From Portulaca oleracea (Eukaryota > Streptophyta > Magnoliopsida > Caryophyllales > Portulacaceae), in assembly GCA_029582165.1 (NCBI GenBank), contig CM055891.1, positions 33,210,832 through 33,274,831 on the forward strand: a stretch of 64,000 nt of DNA, written 5' to 3'. Positions 34,613 through 46,821 of this stretch are shown here, piece by piece. Position 1 is the stretch's first letter. Every line of letters begins with the position of its first letter. Below the pieces are notes generated by a model. That model was not told where the DNA came from. It did no database searches and saw nothing but the letters and a program-made list of their open reading frames with translations. Made by a program: the position numbers and the translations under genes.

Positions 34613-36044
34613 TCAAGCTTTCCTGGATTTGGCTTGTATCTTTTTTATCAAATACTCCTCCAAAGCGGCACATGCCTCAACTATCCTTGTATGAGGTCGT
34701 ATATCAACCTTCATTGCATCATCCAATGAACTACCCACTCTTTCGATTTGTTCAGCCTTGCAGATTCTGGGGATAATTTCCTGCCATGTACTGATATGTG
34801 GCACCTCCTCGTGCTTTAAAAGCTCATTGAGCGCCCCACAAGCTTCCTCAATCTTACCAACATTACACAATCCCTTGATCAAAGAATGGGATATTGAGAA
34901 GTGAGGAGAGAACCCCTTCAACATCATCTCCTCCATATACTTGCTTGCCTCATCATGCAACCCCTGATCAACCAACCCACCAACCAAAGTCCTGTAGGAC
35001 TCCAAATTCGGTAAGCATTCATTCGAATGCATATCTTTCAAGACTTTGATTGCATCAAATGCACGCCCCTCACGACACAAGCCCAGTATAACTGTGTTGT
35101 AGTGTGTGATGTTAGGATTGCAACCCCTGACCTTCATCCTGCAGAGCAACTTATATGCCTCCTTAAGTTGCTTCTTCCTACACACTGTTCAGCAAAGTTG
35201 TATAACTCAATGTATCGGGAACAAAACCCTTGTTCAGCATATCCTCCAACAGGTCCACAGCTGTATTTACCTGACTCCTCCTACACAAAGCTTGCATCAA
35301 AATCTTATAAGATTCAACACTGGGCATCACTTCTCTCTTAGGCATTTGATTGAACAGCTTGTATGCAACACTAATCTCCCCATTATAACAAAAAGCTTTC
35401 ATCAAAATGTTGTAACTTTCAACATTTGGGTCTACTCCATACTTATGAGCAATCCTAAAAAGATCAAAAGCAGGCCGTAAGAAGTTCCGATGAGCCACAA
35501 GTATACCCAGGACAAGGTTCAAGTGCTTTGAAGTCGGTTGACAGTTGAACTCAATGATGCTATAGAAGGTCTTGAGTGCCTTTTCGGGCAAATGGGCATC
35601 CCCATAAATGCGAATAATGTTGGCCCACATGGCTGGAGTGGTGGGATAACGATGGCGTTTGAGCTGGATCAGAAGGTCCTCCATGAAAGAGAAATACCGG
35701 GCACGACCAAGTTTGAGTATAAGGGTATAGAAAGTGGAGTAAGAGTGGGTGAAATTGGGTTGGAGAGAGGCTAAATCGAAGATCTCCTTGGCTAAAAGAG
35801 GGTCAGACTGGGCAGCAATCAGCTTTTGAATTCGAGAGGGCGAGGCGATTTGGGTAGTGGAGAAAAACTCAATATCATTTTGAGGGTTTCCATCCCCTTT
35901 GGATGGTGGTGGGGATGGCGTTAGATGATCTTGGGTGTGGTAGAGGTTGGTTGACGAGTGGAACAAGTAGAGAGAAAAATGGCGAATGATGGGTTGCAGT
36001 GAACTGTAAGAACGAAGAAGAGTTTGATGATACAAAGCCTTCAT
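34613..36044 (-). pseudogene. P-class PPR gene with a 2-bp frameshift
   Basis: The first part (36044 to about 35180) starts MKALYHQTLLRSYSSLQPII, an Arg/Ser-rich probable mitochondrial presequence, and runs through PPR repeats to DTLSYTTLLNSV, then a stop. The second part (to 34613) continues at once in another frame with CRKKQLKEAYKLLCRMKVRG and further repeats, ending KKIQAKSRKA. The two halves are co-linear and nothing else is missing. At the break the minus strand reads AACAGTGTGTAGG; one more GT unit would keep a single frame of about 477 residues. No room for an intron. So this is a very recent null allele or a sequencing or assembly indel; the rest shows no decay. ATG 36044 is preferred over 36104 because it gives a clean presequence. 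Confidence 0.85.
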
Positions 36045-36104
36045 TGTTTCCTTGATGCTTGTATGCACTCTGCCTCCACCCTCTTTTTTCCACCCCTTTT
36101 GCAC

Positions 36105-37840
36105 AACAGTTGCAGGGTAGAGTGTAGTAGACCAATGCTAACTTGCTTTGCAGCCTTTGCTCCTGTAGGGGGTTAAAAGAGAAGGCTGATTATTTTCTTT
36201 CCCACAGAAAATTCATCCTAATCGAAAGGGGTGGAAGAGAATAAGAAGGCATAAACTTAGAATTATAAGAATTACTATTATTATTTTAACAAACATGTTA
36301 AACATAAGAAATTCAGTCACTAATGATCTTGATAGGGAAGATCTCAACTTTGGAAAGAAAATGCACATATAATCTGGTATCGACATGCACATATAATTTA
36401 TTCTATTTTTTATCAAAGAAAATTATATGTAAAAGACCCCTCACACAGCTCACAAACCGGTAATCTGGTATATCAATTGGGATCTACATAAACACATAAG
36501 AAATCTCTTGTTTGCCAAAAATTCAAATAGAACTACCAAACTTAGTAATGCTTTGGATATTAGGGTATTGATTATCACTTCCCAACAATTTTGGGTAAGT
36601 GCAACCCATAACAACTAGTAACTCAAACCTCCCTCCTCTAAAGACTCTTACCTTCTTAGGATCTTGATTAACACGGACCATCTGAGAAGACCTATGTGGT
36701 TAGGAAGGATTCCCTCAACCGAGTCCTCTCATACATAGTGTTACACCCAAAACCTTTCAAACCACTTAAACTTGGAAAGCATGTATGAATTAAACTCTTA
36801 ATGAAATTCCATTCAAAGTATATTCATGATATGGACATATTATCAACAAAACAAAGTTGCTTTCGGCCTATATGTCATTGTTTTAAACAAAATATATTGC
36901 ATCCAAACTCATGGCAAAGGAAGAACCGTTTTCAGTAAAAGCAAAATGTAACCTTTAGCAACACAAAGATACGAAAGTAAACAGAAGTAACAAGGAAGCG
37001 AATTCAAGATCAAACTCACACATTCACTAGAAAAGCAAAGGTTCAAGCATAAGAACTGAACCATTACAACTTAAGCCATCAACTTTACAATGAATCATTA
37101 CAACTTAAGCCATCAACTTTACAATCTATTCTGAACTTAACCTTCAAGTCTAATCTAAGAATCAGATTCCAAATCTTATTCCAACTTACACAAATGACTT
37201 CATAAATTCAAAACCACTTCCCATAGCTGAGCAAAGCACTCCAAATTTCAACTATTGAATACAGGCCATATCAAGAATGTTTGCTAACATATTCATCAAA
37301 TAGACATCATCAGTAAGGCAACAACCAACCAAGAATTCAGCCATGACACCACAGTGGTGCAAACGAACAAGACAATAGAAGCATGAACAACACTTACAAC
37401 AAAAATCAACACTTTACACATGAATCATCTCTTATAACAAGAATCAGCAATTTTGATTTCTAAGACTAGAATACAATAAATCAGCACTCGCAAATCGGTA
37501 ACCCGCAAATTTATTCCCAATCTTCACTAGCTCAATTCAACTTTCAGTTCGTAGTTCAGAAAGTACCGACATGCAAGCATACCTAACCCTAGCAAAACTG
37601 AATTAGTCGTTCGAAATTACTGAGGAATTCAGGGAGTTACCCGCTTGATTGAATCGAGAATTGCAGGGCTTAGTACAGAAATTAGGGCTAAAACTCGAAA
37701 GGGTTGCTGAAATTGGAATTCACTGCCTCGCCTAATTGCCTTTCTGTCGAACACCGCCACTTCCGCATTTCCTTCTCTTCTTTTCCCTCTTTCGACCGGG
37801 AAAAACGGAAAATTGAACCCGAGGCGTGCACAAAATATTG
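36105..37840. other. Unassigned region, possibly LTR-derived
   Basis: No gene seen. From 36740 the plus strand starts TGTTACACCCAAAACC, similar to ends of some plant Ty3 LTRs, and the next 1.1 kb has fairly even base composition unlike its AT-rich flanks. I could not find the partner end or a target duplication, so an LTR or a non-coding transcript are both possible. Confidence 0.3.
37062..37124 (+). repeat. Tandem direct repeat, ~34-bp unit
   Basis: A block starting CATTACAACTTAAGCCATCA and running to CTTTACAAT occurs twice in succession with one short spacer. Too short to classify. Confidence 0.85.
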
Positions 37841-38136
37841 TTCGAGTTAAAATTGATCAAATTATATTGTTCAATTAATTTGAAAAAAAAAACGGAGTCT
37901 ATTGTTCATAAAATTGGTATAAATTTTTGGGAATATTTTTGCGATAATACAGATATAAATAAATACATAATTACATATTAATAAAAATTTGTACGGTTCG
38001 GCGACATTAAATAATAAATACCCACACATTGTCTTGCCATTAGCTTTGTGTATATGCACTTATTTTGGTGCCTCATGAATTGTTATATAAGTATTATTTT
38101 GATGCTTCAAATTTGCAACCTAGACAAAGTACAAAC

Positions 38137-38204
38137 TTTTTTTTGGGCCCGAATCCGCCCCTTGTGGAGGAGGCAATCAACTCCTCTACCGTAGAATAAC
38201 AACT
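38137..38204 (-). mobile_element. 5'-truncated retroposon with 13-bp TSD
   Basis: The direct repeat ACAAAGTACAAAC (38124-38136 and 38205-38217) flanks a 68-bp insert that begins with eight T and continues GGGCCCGAATCCGCCCC. The T run at the left is a poly-A tail on the minus strand. Poly-A plus a long exact TSD shows LINE-mediated insertion; the insert is too short to name its source. Confidence 0.75.
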
Positions 38205-38217
38205 ACAAAGTACAAAC

Positions 38218-39060
38218 CACTCGATGCCATATTTTTGACATTAGGCTTTATATCCCTTCACAACTACTATTACTACCGGTAATGATGATGACGACCACCA
38301 CCACGGCAATGATGAAGAAAAAAGAAACAATAATAATTAGGTTTTTTTATTAGTACGGCCACATAATCTAACCTATTTGTGAGCTTGGATCAAACTTTTT
38401 CCATGTTGAATCGATTTGAAAACTCTGAGGCCCCAATCTAATTTGGGTCAGGTTTTGGGTCAAAGGTGTTTTGACCAGAAATGTATAACATAATTTTTAA
38501 TTAAAGAATTTAATTAGGAACTTGGTGTTTGTAATAATTTAAATACTTGATGTTGATTTTTTTTCTTTTCAAAGCAGGAATTTGGAATTTTATTGACAAA
38601 TATGTGTATCGATAACTTGGTGTTTGTAATAGTTTTAGATTTTTTTTCCAATAAAAATAGAAAAAAATGATAAAACATAAATTTCAGATTTTAGGGTCCG
38701 CGAGTTCAATGACCCATCCCACGATCGGTAGGGTCGAGGTCGGGTCAAAGAACTCCGACCCCAAGTCCAAGTTGGCTCAGTTGCGGGTCAAGGGCTATCT
38801 TACGCTGCCAATCCAACTCGAACTTTGAACAAGCCTATCATATACTCTCTTTACACCTACAATAATCGATTGTCACGATAAATTTGATCACTTTAAACAA
38901 TTGAGTGACATTTTTAACTAAAAAATTTGCGGTGACAATTTTGAAGAAAGAAGTGGTTGGTGACAGAATCAATCTTGCACACGACAAATTACCATTAAGA
39001 TGAGATTACTTCAAGGGCAAATCGCAATTAGACTAAAAAATTTAAAATAACCAAGGCTGC
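38218..39060. other. Intergenic, nothing recognised
   Basis: AT-rich spacer upstream of the PRR9-like promoter; no gene, RNA or clear transposon end. Confidence 0.5.
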
Positions 39061-39132
39061 ATAAAAAGACACCCACCGTTGGATCAGCCCACAGAGCCAC
39101 AAACCAGAAATATTGAACGAACCACAGCCGAA

Positions 39133-39403
39133 CACGTGTCGGCAGTCCGCACCATTAGATCTATCAACGCTGACGTGGATCCAAGCGAGGGAAAAATATC
39201 TGCTTCAGATTCAAACCCCTGTCGACACGTGTCACATAATCTGACCCTACATCAATTTGATACCAACCGCAGAATCGAAGAGTGGGAAGGCACCGAAATC
39301 AAAACTAGTGATCAGGAATTTGCCAGCTCATCAGCACCAACCAGAAACCACCCCGCTTTTGATTCTTCCTTTCTCTCTCTTCTTTCTCTCTCTAAAGATA
39401 TTT
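39133..39403 (+). promoter_or_regulatory. PRR9 promoter: G-boxes and evening elements
   Basis: G-boxes CACGTG at 39133-39138 and 39226-39231, an exact evening element AAAATATCT at 39193-39201, and an inverted evening-like AAATATCT at 39403-39396. All lie 330-600 bp before the start codon, so depending on the TSS they are promoter or leader. Evening elements bind CCA1/LHY-type MYB factors and G-boxes bind bHLH/bZIP factors; Arabidopsis PRR9 is a known target of these inputs. Confidence 0.7.
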
Positions 39404-39729
39404 CTAACACATTCATTCACGGCCCCAAAAAGATGCAAACTTTACAATGACCCAGAATTTCTTTTGACAAAGATTGAAGACTCGAACATCAGTCAGTTGT
39501 TCTCCACTAAAATTGACCTAAAATTTAATCCAGTTATTTTAGATCTAATCGGAGGGTTTAGGGTTAAACAGAGAGAGAGCGAGAATGAAATTGTCTGAAG
39601 CACTAGTGAGGGTTTAGGACTTTAGGGTTTAATTAGAATGGAGAATGAAATTCACGAGGTGAATTTTTGTGGGTATTGTGTGGAATATAAAGGGTGTATT
39701 TGAATTTTTTTAGGGTTGATTGAGTAAGA

Positions 39730-42700
39730 ATGGGTCAATTGTCTGAAGTTGTTCGATGGGAAAAATTTCTGCCGAGGATGGTTTTCAGAGTTCTTCTTGT
39801 TGAAGCTGATGATTCTACCCGTCGGATCATTGCTGCTCTTCTTCGAAAATGCAATTACAAAGGTAAATTTGAAGCAACATCGTTGTTGTTGTTGTTGTTG
39901 ATTTCGTTTTGATTTTGATTTAGTTCTGCTAATTAGTGTTTTGTTAATGATGATTGTGTTAACTTTTGTTAATGATTTTGATTCAGTGATCACTAATTAA
40001 ATTACTTTGGCCAAATTAACTTCCTATAACTTCTTTAACCACGAAATGTGAATTATGAGATGGACATGAAAAACCACTACCGAAAATGAACCTGGGTAAC
40101 TAGAAGAAATCCTTGCCTAATTTCTCCATGCATTTGTGAACCAAATAATTACTTCAACCATGATATTCCCATAAAAATATCATTGTTTGTAAATTGTAAA
40201 GCGAGGAATGTTAGATTATTAAAACCATCACGGGTCTTCAATCACGAGTTTAAGTTTTTGGTTGAGATGGCATTCGAATGCATGGTTTTCTTTCTTCCTA
40301 GAGCAATTGGGTTGTTAACTACTTAACTTTCTTGGTTATTTTTGTTGCAAACTTTGGAGGCGTTTTGATTGCATAACTCAGAATTCGAAACTGAGTCGGG
40401 GTCGATGTTGTTACCTTTCATGTCGCAGTTGCTGCTGTTTCTGACGGTTTAGAGGCATGGGAAATTCTGAAACGAAGGCATCGTGACATAGACCTCATAT
40501 TGACAGAACTCGACTTGCCATCAATATCTGGCTATGCACTTCTTACTCTGATCATTGAGCACGATGGTTGCAAGAATATTCCAGTTGTAAGTGAGTATCA
40601 CAACCGAGAATACATTCATTTTGCTTCCAATTGCGTTCACTGTCATGGGTTTGCTGAAATCCTGATCGAGCTATTCTTTTCATTCCGATTGAGTCTCTTT
40701 TTTCAATGATCACGCAGTTATGTCTTCTCAGGATTCTATTAGCATGGTGTTGAAATGCTTGTTGAAAGGTGCGGCTGACTTCCTGATAAAGCCTGTGAGG
40801 AGAAATGAGCTGAAGAACCTGTGGCGCCATGTCTGGAGGAGGCTTGCTGTCCGTTCCTAGCCTTGATAGTTTTATTTTACTGTTTCTCCGAGTTTCTGTT
40901 TTACCCTATTTGATCTTGGTTTTAGTTTTCAATTTTTCATCTCGAGTTCTTTTGATCTGATATAGTTATTCTTTCCACAGGTAGATGTTGGGCATAGTAA
41001 ACCCGGGAATCCGGCTACTGGGCAACTTAAAGCGGAGACCAGATTTGAGAATGATCCCGCAAGTAATCGCTCCAGTGATAATGTCTCCCCTAGCAGGAAA
41101 AATAGTAAATCCAGTCAGAAAGAAAGCGATGCCCAAGTGAGTTTTGCCCTATAATGCTCCTGCTACCTTATGGTTGTATGAAAATGAGTTCAATTTCGTG
41201 GGAAGTTTCTTCCTAACTTTCTAGATTGGGTTTGCTTCTTGGAGTAGTAATTATAGATAGCAATTTTTGATAAATCTGATGCAGAGCTCTTGCACAACAC
41301 ACTACTTGAAAGCTGGGCATACGTGCGTGGAAAATATGCATGGTTCATTGCAGAAAAAACACAGGGAAGGAACCGGACTTACCCACAAAGAAACTTCTCA
41401 CCATGCTGACGATGCCCCATTGGTGGAAGCTTTTGTTCTGGCGTCCGGTGATTCTGGACGTGAGTTTGAGTGATTTTGCTGTTCTTTTTATAATGTTGCG
41501 TTTGGTGGAAAAACTTTCCCATGTTTGGTTTTTCCTAACAGACTGGAAAGTTTTAATGTGAGACCCATCACTCCCAAACTCAGCAAAAATTTTCGCCGGG
41601 AGGGGTAGGCGAAGTCTTTCCCGTGAAGGTTTTTCCCAAGAAAATCTTTCCCAGGAAATTACAAAATGCACCATTGGTCTTAGACTGTTGCTACTTGGAG
41701 ATTCAATTACATGACCATCATGTCATCACTTTCTCTGCAGAGAAGGAAGCTAAATTTACTTCTGGAAGTGGTCAACCGTCTGGTGAAGCCAACATTTCAG
41801 CTGCAACCAAAGCGAAGATTGTAACTGAGGATGGAAATGCCGGCCTTGGAAGTCATAGACATATGGCTTCAAAAGAAGTTGTAGACTTGATAGGCAGAAT
41901 TACCAAGCATAAGCGTATAGCAGGACAACCAAGTTACAGTGAAGAGTTGAACAGGCATAACCCTACACCAGAGCTGGAGCTTACTTTGAAGAGTTCCAAT
42001 GATGCAGAGATGGAAGAGGTAGATAAGATGCATATATTCAACCATTCTAAAGCCTCCGCCTTCTCACGGTGAGTTTCTATTTTTGCTTGCGGTCTACTTC
42101 AACCTAGTTCTTGAAGCTCATTACGAAGCTGGAATAATAATAAAAAAAAAGAGCATGATACATCTGCACAAATCAGTGTGTCCAAACTGGCTCTCCATTT
42201 TAGTTATTCAGGAGCTATTTCCTTCTCAAAGTTAGTCTTAACCCTTTCCGATTTTACTGTGCAAATTCGCATTATATGGAACAGAACCATGTGCTCGTCT
42301 GTTTACCTACAGAAAACTGATAGCTATGTGCATTTGATGATGTAAAGACCAATTGGAAAATGGAAGTTTTTTTACAATGTGGTGAATAGAGAAGGTATCA
42401 TGTGGCATTTTGATGTCGAAATTGGGCTACCTCATAAGTAAAGAATAGCACCTATAGATTAAAGGGCGTGGTGGGATTTGTCCTTTAATAATAACTGCCT
42501 AAAGAAAGGAAAGACTGCAAAGTGAACTCGGTCTGGAAACCATATACACATTCTCTGAAACTCCGGTTTACAAGTACTGTACTTCTCTTTCTGCAGATGC
42601 AGCAGTAACAAGAAGCTCCGGACCATTTTCCCATCATCAGTTGGTGACCCGAAAGAAATACAAGGGGTGGCTCAGAGATCACCCTGGTCCAAGGAAATCA

Positions 42701-43587
42701 AACCTGAAGACTTTGTTGCCCAATCCATGCATGGTGAACCATTATCCCTAAGCCCTCAAGTAGGCCTTTTCCCGATACCGGGGGTTATTTTTGATGGTGT
42801 TGGTGTGTGTTATGCTATGGATTCAGTTGATCCCAGTGGTTGCAGCAGCACCCCATGTAATAATGACAATGCCACTCAGCAGAGAAGCAGCACCGCGTAT
42901 GGGAGTGTCTCAGATGTGACTGATGTGAATGCTGGTACTACTCCAGCAAGCGTGATGGAGAGTGCGAGGGATGATGACAGCAACACCTTTGACCTTGACA
43001 CGTTCCGGTCAAGAATGGGTCATCGTCACTCGGCTGAAAGAGAAGCTGCTCTTGCAAAGTTCAGGCTGAAACGCAAGGGCCGGTGTTTTGAGAAGAAGGT
43101 ATGTTATGTATGCAAAACAGTCTGCTGGCAGTTTGGTCTCATATTCGAGACGCATTTGTTACCGTGGTTGAAGGCTCGATGATGGTTTTACACTTTTAAC
43201 ACGTTTGCGCAAATGAAAACTATGGGGACTGTTGAGATTTGGACCTGATACCTTTCGTGAAAATTTAAGCTGGTGGCTGAAGGTCCAATGATGGTTTTGT
43301 ATTCTAACAATTATGTTATAGGTATAGACACACAACGTGCTCCAGTCAGTTGACACCGTGATCACCAAATATGACCCAAACACACCCTACACCTGACACC
43401 ATGATAGAAATCTCAATCAGATATGTTACTCGAGCCAAATCCATAAGCATTCTTATGTTACTGTGAATTGTTGCAGGTGAGATACCAGAGCAGGAAAAGA
43501 CTAGCAGAGCAACGACCGAGGGTAAAAGGACAGTTTGTTCGCCAAGCACCATCTGATCCTGTGATCACCGATGTCGATAAACCATAG
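39730..43587 (+). CDS. PRR9: Pseudo-response regulator, PRR9-like
   Basis: Circadian clock pseudo-response regulator (565 residues), a nuclear transcriptional repressor of CCA1/LHY. Eight exons: 39730-39862, 40429-40590, 40718-40848, 40981-41136, 41285-41459, 41741-42068, 42597-43098, 43477-43587; all GT-AG and in phase. The receiver-like domain (about residues 18-135) starts [20 protein letters not shown]. The phospho-acceptor Asp is replaced by Glu71 (LILTELDLP), the mark of a pseudo-receiver, while Lys123 (LIKP) is kept. The CCT motif is at about 510-552 ([13 protein letters not shown] to [12 protein letters not shown]). PRR9 rather than PRR5 is suggested by [32 protein letters not shown] and KASAFSR. 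Exon 2 must use donor GTGAGT at 40591, giving PVVIMSS; the exon 3 donor GTCCGT (40849) is weak. Intron 5 contains a GCGTTTGGT-like repeat (about 41495-41680). Confidence 0.93.
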
Positions 43588-44459
43588 ATTGAGGTCATAC
43601 ATACATGTAGGAAAATGCTGTAGGAACATCGTAGAATTGCTTGCAGATGGGATTCTTCTTCCAACTACTACATTGTTGCTGCTGATATATTCTTGGTTTT
43701 TGGCTATTTAGCTGGTGATGTAAATGCACTTTTCAATATGCATGCTTGCCCCATGCAGTTTGAGTTTGTTCATTCATTCATTTGTCATCTTATCCTCTCA
43801 TCATCTTCCTTCAATTGTTACCTTTGCATAAAACTTCACAACACATAATTACATATTATATGCATCCAGTACACGTACTTCCGATAGGTATGAGTGAACA
43901 ATTATGCTATTGAGAGTGAACAACAGGTAGATTTGGAGCATATACTCCAGAAGCATGTAATAAATTGTATAACTCATCATTTATTTCCCTAATTTTTATT
44001 TATTTATTGTTTTTTGGGGGGTGTTTTTGGATAAGTTCATTGGATTTGGCTGTCTTGTTTGAATGTTTGTTCATTTCACCATGTGTGGTATTTGTTCCAT
44101 TATGTCTTACAAGAACCATCTTCTGTCTTCTCTCAATTTGTATGTATTCTATTCTCTTCTGGTGCTTGCCATTTGTCAATCAATAATTGATGCCTCTTTT
44201 TTTTTTATTGAATTTTTCTTCTTCCTTTATTTGTGGGGGTGAGGATTTTTCCTTTTTGGATTTTTTTTGCAAAGTTTATTGGATTCTATTATTATCTTTT
44301 AGCAAAAACTTGAAAGTCAGTTCCCCCATATAGGGAACCTCAGCTATTCCAGTATTCCACATGTGTTTTTTTTTTTTTTTAATAAAAAAAATCTTCAATA
44401 TAGATTTTAACTATTAAACTAAAAAAAATGTGAGGCTAACACATATTGCTCTTGTACTA
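43588..44459. other. PRR9 3' UTR and spacer
   Basis: Probable PRR9 3' UTR followed by T-rich spacer with long T and A runs (44200-44400). No further gene recognised. Confidence 0.45.
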
Positions 44460-44702
44460 CTCTTTCTGTCCCAAAAAAATTGTTTCTATTATATCAATAG
44501 GGTCACATTTTATAAATTTTGACTGTTATTAAATCATATGATGTTCCAGTGCATAAGACCATCATCATTAGATTTGCAATAAAAATACTTATGATTGAAT
44601 GTAACATTATAGTCTTGAAAAATTGAAATATGAAAAATAATGGTTAAAGTTACGTTTTAAAGATTGTGCAAAAACATGATAAATTATTTGGAACAGAGGG
44701 AG
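44460..44702. repeat. Stowaway-like MITE
   Basis: Left end CTCTTTCTGTCCC and right end GGAACAGAGGGAG are inverse, flanked by TA (44458-44459, 44703-44704). A partial second copy (to about 44855, ending GAGAACGAGAGAGTA) follows directly, so two related elements lie in tandem. Confidence 0.75.
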
Positions 44703-44859
44703 TAATAGGTAGTACAAGAATCTAATAAAAGATACTTATAATTGAATGTAGCATTACAGTCTTGAAAGTATAAAATACGAAAAATTAATAGTCAAAGTTA
44801 TGTTTCGAACATCGTATTAAATTAAACAAGACAAATTATTTGAGAACGAGAGAGTAATA

Positions 44860-45882
44860 ATTACAAGATGAAGGGGGCGTTTACATTTGGGAATGGTAGT
44901 GGTGTGACCACCGTGGAACAAAAAAAGAAAAAGAAAAGGGGGTTGGCTTTAATAATAAAGCAAAAGTAGAATTGAAAGGCTACATTTTTACTTTCCCTAA
45001 TGGACCCTATATTGTTCACATTATCTTATCTAGAATCACCACCTAGTGACACTTGGTATATGCTCAAAAAAATACATCATTCATGTATTCTTTTAGGTGT
45101 TTAGATATAGGTCTTCAATAGTATGCTTGTTAATTGTTATTAATGTGTCAAAGATGTTATTTATGTGTCAAGTTCTTTAGAAAAACAAAATAAACAAAGC
45201 ATGGAAGTGAGCTAGTATTATCAACAATAACAACTTATGTAAAGTCCGACCCGGGAAAATTTTGATGTGATCGGAACCCAATTTTGACATTAACTAAACT
45301 GACCGATATACGGGCACGATATTTCTCTTTCTTATTGTTCTAATATCAATATGATCTTGTTTGAATTATCTGACTTGGTTTAATTCGAAAAAAATCGAAT
45401 TGGACACAACTTTTTTCTTTTTCTATTTTTCGAATCCAATTCCGACACAAATTTAGCTCTACATGAATTGTCCAACTCGATATGACCCGAAAAACAAACA
45501 CAATATATTAAGATTGTAAAACTAGGTGGACAAATTACCTTAATTTAATGGGTTAACATGTGTGGCCACTAGACAGTCACTTTAGTGTAATTATTGACAA
45601 AAATAGACTAGAAATCAGCTAAAATATCATAAAGAAGAAGACTCAGGAAGGTGTAAAGGAAAATCATTAGTGGTGCATGACACAATGTTTAAGTGTAGAA
45701 TATATATGTATATACATGATGATGATCGACGAACTTTGCCAACTCTTCTTTGATCTAATTATTATGGACATATATATAATAGTGGACCTACATTCCCCTG
45801 CATCATTATCCCATCACCACTGTCAAAAAGGTTTGGAATCTGAATATGAATCAAATCCCTTCCTCTGCCCTAAATAAGGGGC
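44860..45882. other. Intergenic, nothing recognised
   Basis: AT-rich spacer without credible gene or element ends. Confidence 0.5.
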
Positions 45883-45929
45883 AGCAAAACCAATTCACTC
45901 GTTACCGTAACGAGTGAATTGGTTTTGCT
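45883..45929. repeat. 47-bp near-perfect palindrome
   Basis: A 23-bp arm (45883-45905, beginning AGCAAAACCAATTCACTCG) is followed by one C and then its exact inverse (45907-45929). There are no mismatches. A further short inverted pair, TTGCTAT and ATAGCAA, brackets the next 30 bp. It is not an end of any MITE recognised here. Confidence 0.95.
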
Positions 45930-45984
45930 TTTGCTATCTTTAAAGATATCAAAACTCAATAGCAAATTGAAAGATTTTATTGTT

Positions 45985-46243
45985 CCATCGATTTTATATT
46001 AGTTGTCATATTTTTATTTTTACAGTCTTTAGTTTTATTATTTTTTGATTGAAGTTTTTTTTATATAATATGTTATTAACAATTACAATATTATACTTTT
46101 ATAACATTATTTTTCAAAAAGAAAAGGATGATAGTAATTTTATATAGCAACTCATCATATATATATTGAGAAATTTATGGTCAAAAATTTTGAAACTTGA
46201 TTGGACGATTTTCAAAAACGAGAATTAATATGGAACCAGGGGA
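45985..46243. repeat. Probable Stowaway-like MITE, degraded
   Basis: The left side TGTTCCATCGATTTTATATT and right side TTAATATGGAACCAGGG are approximate inverses, and the interior resembles 61940-62198 (AACAATTACAATATTATAC). Boundaries approximate. Confidence 0.5.
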
Positions 46244-46821
46244 ATATTTAATTTGTTAAATCTGTTACAACTTACAAATTCAATAAATGATACTGTTATA
46301 TGTCAAGTTTTATCAAAAATTTAGTAAATTAATCATTATAATTTTTTTGGACTGAGGGGGTACCATTTTAATTTACATATACTTATTTTTATAATTCTAG
46401 AAATGTGTAGGGAGCAAAAAGTAGTGATGTCTAGTCATTATTTAAAACAATTTTGACATTGCTTGTCAACTTATACAAGAACATCCAAAAACAAATCCGT
46501 ATGTTACTAAAAATAAAAAATGAAAATGATAAGAAATTGCAGGCAAAAGATGTTTTGTATGAAAAAAAATCAAATGTTTCAGTATTTGTTTCAAAAATTT
46601 CTTGATTTATGAGACTATCATAACAATATTTTTTTATGCTTTACATAAATCGAGTTATATTCGTTCATAATTTCATAATAGGCTTAAAAAAATAGTTTCA
46701 GAACAATTTTTCTCAATAATATAGAGCTAAGTTTGATTTTAGTTTTAGAAAAATAAATGTCAAACTACTATATTTAGATTTTTTTGTTACACCTCTTTTA
46801 AATCAAATTCTTCAAATTTAG
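46244..46821. other. Intergenic, nothing recognised
   Basis: Another possible MITE fragment ends near 46362 (TTTGGACTGAGGGGGTAC). No gene. Confidence 0.4.

Noticed and set aside
36740..37830. Possible solo LTR starting TGTTACACCC
   Set aside because: No matching CA end, target duplication or second LTR found; left as an unassigned region.
39079..39450. Open frames of 113-124 residues ahead of PRR9
   Set aside because: They overlap the G-box/evening-element promoter and leader, differ by frame and show no conserved motif.
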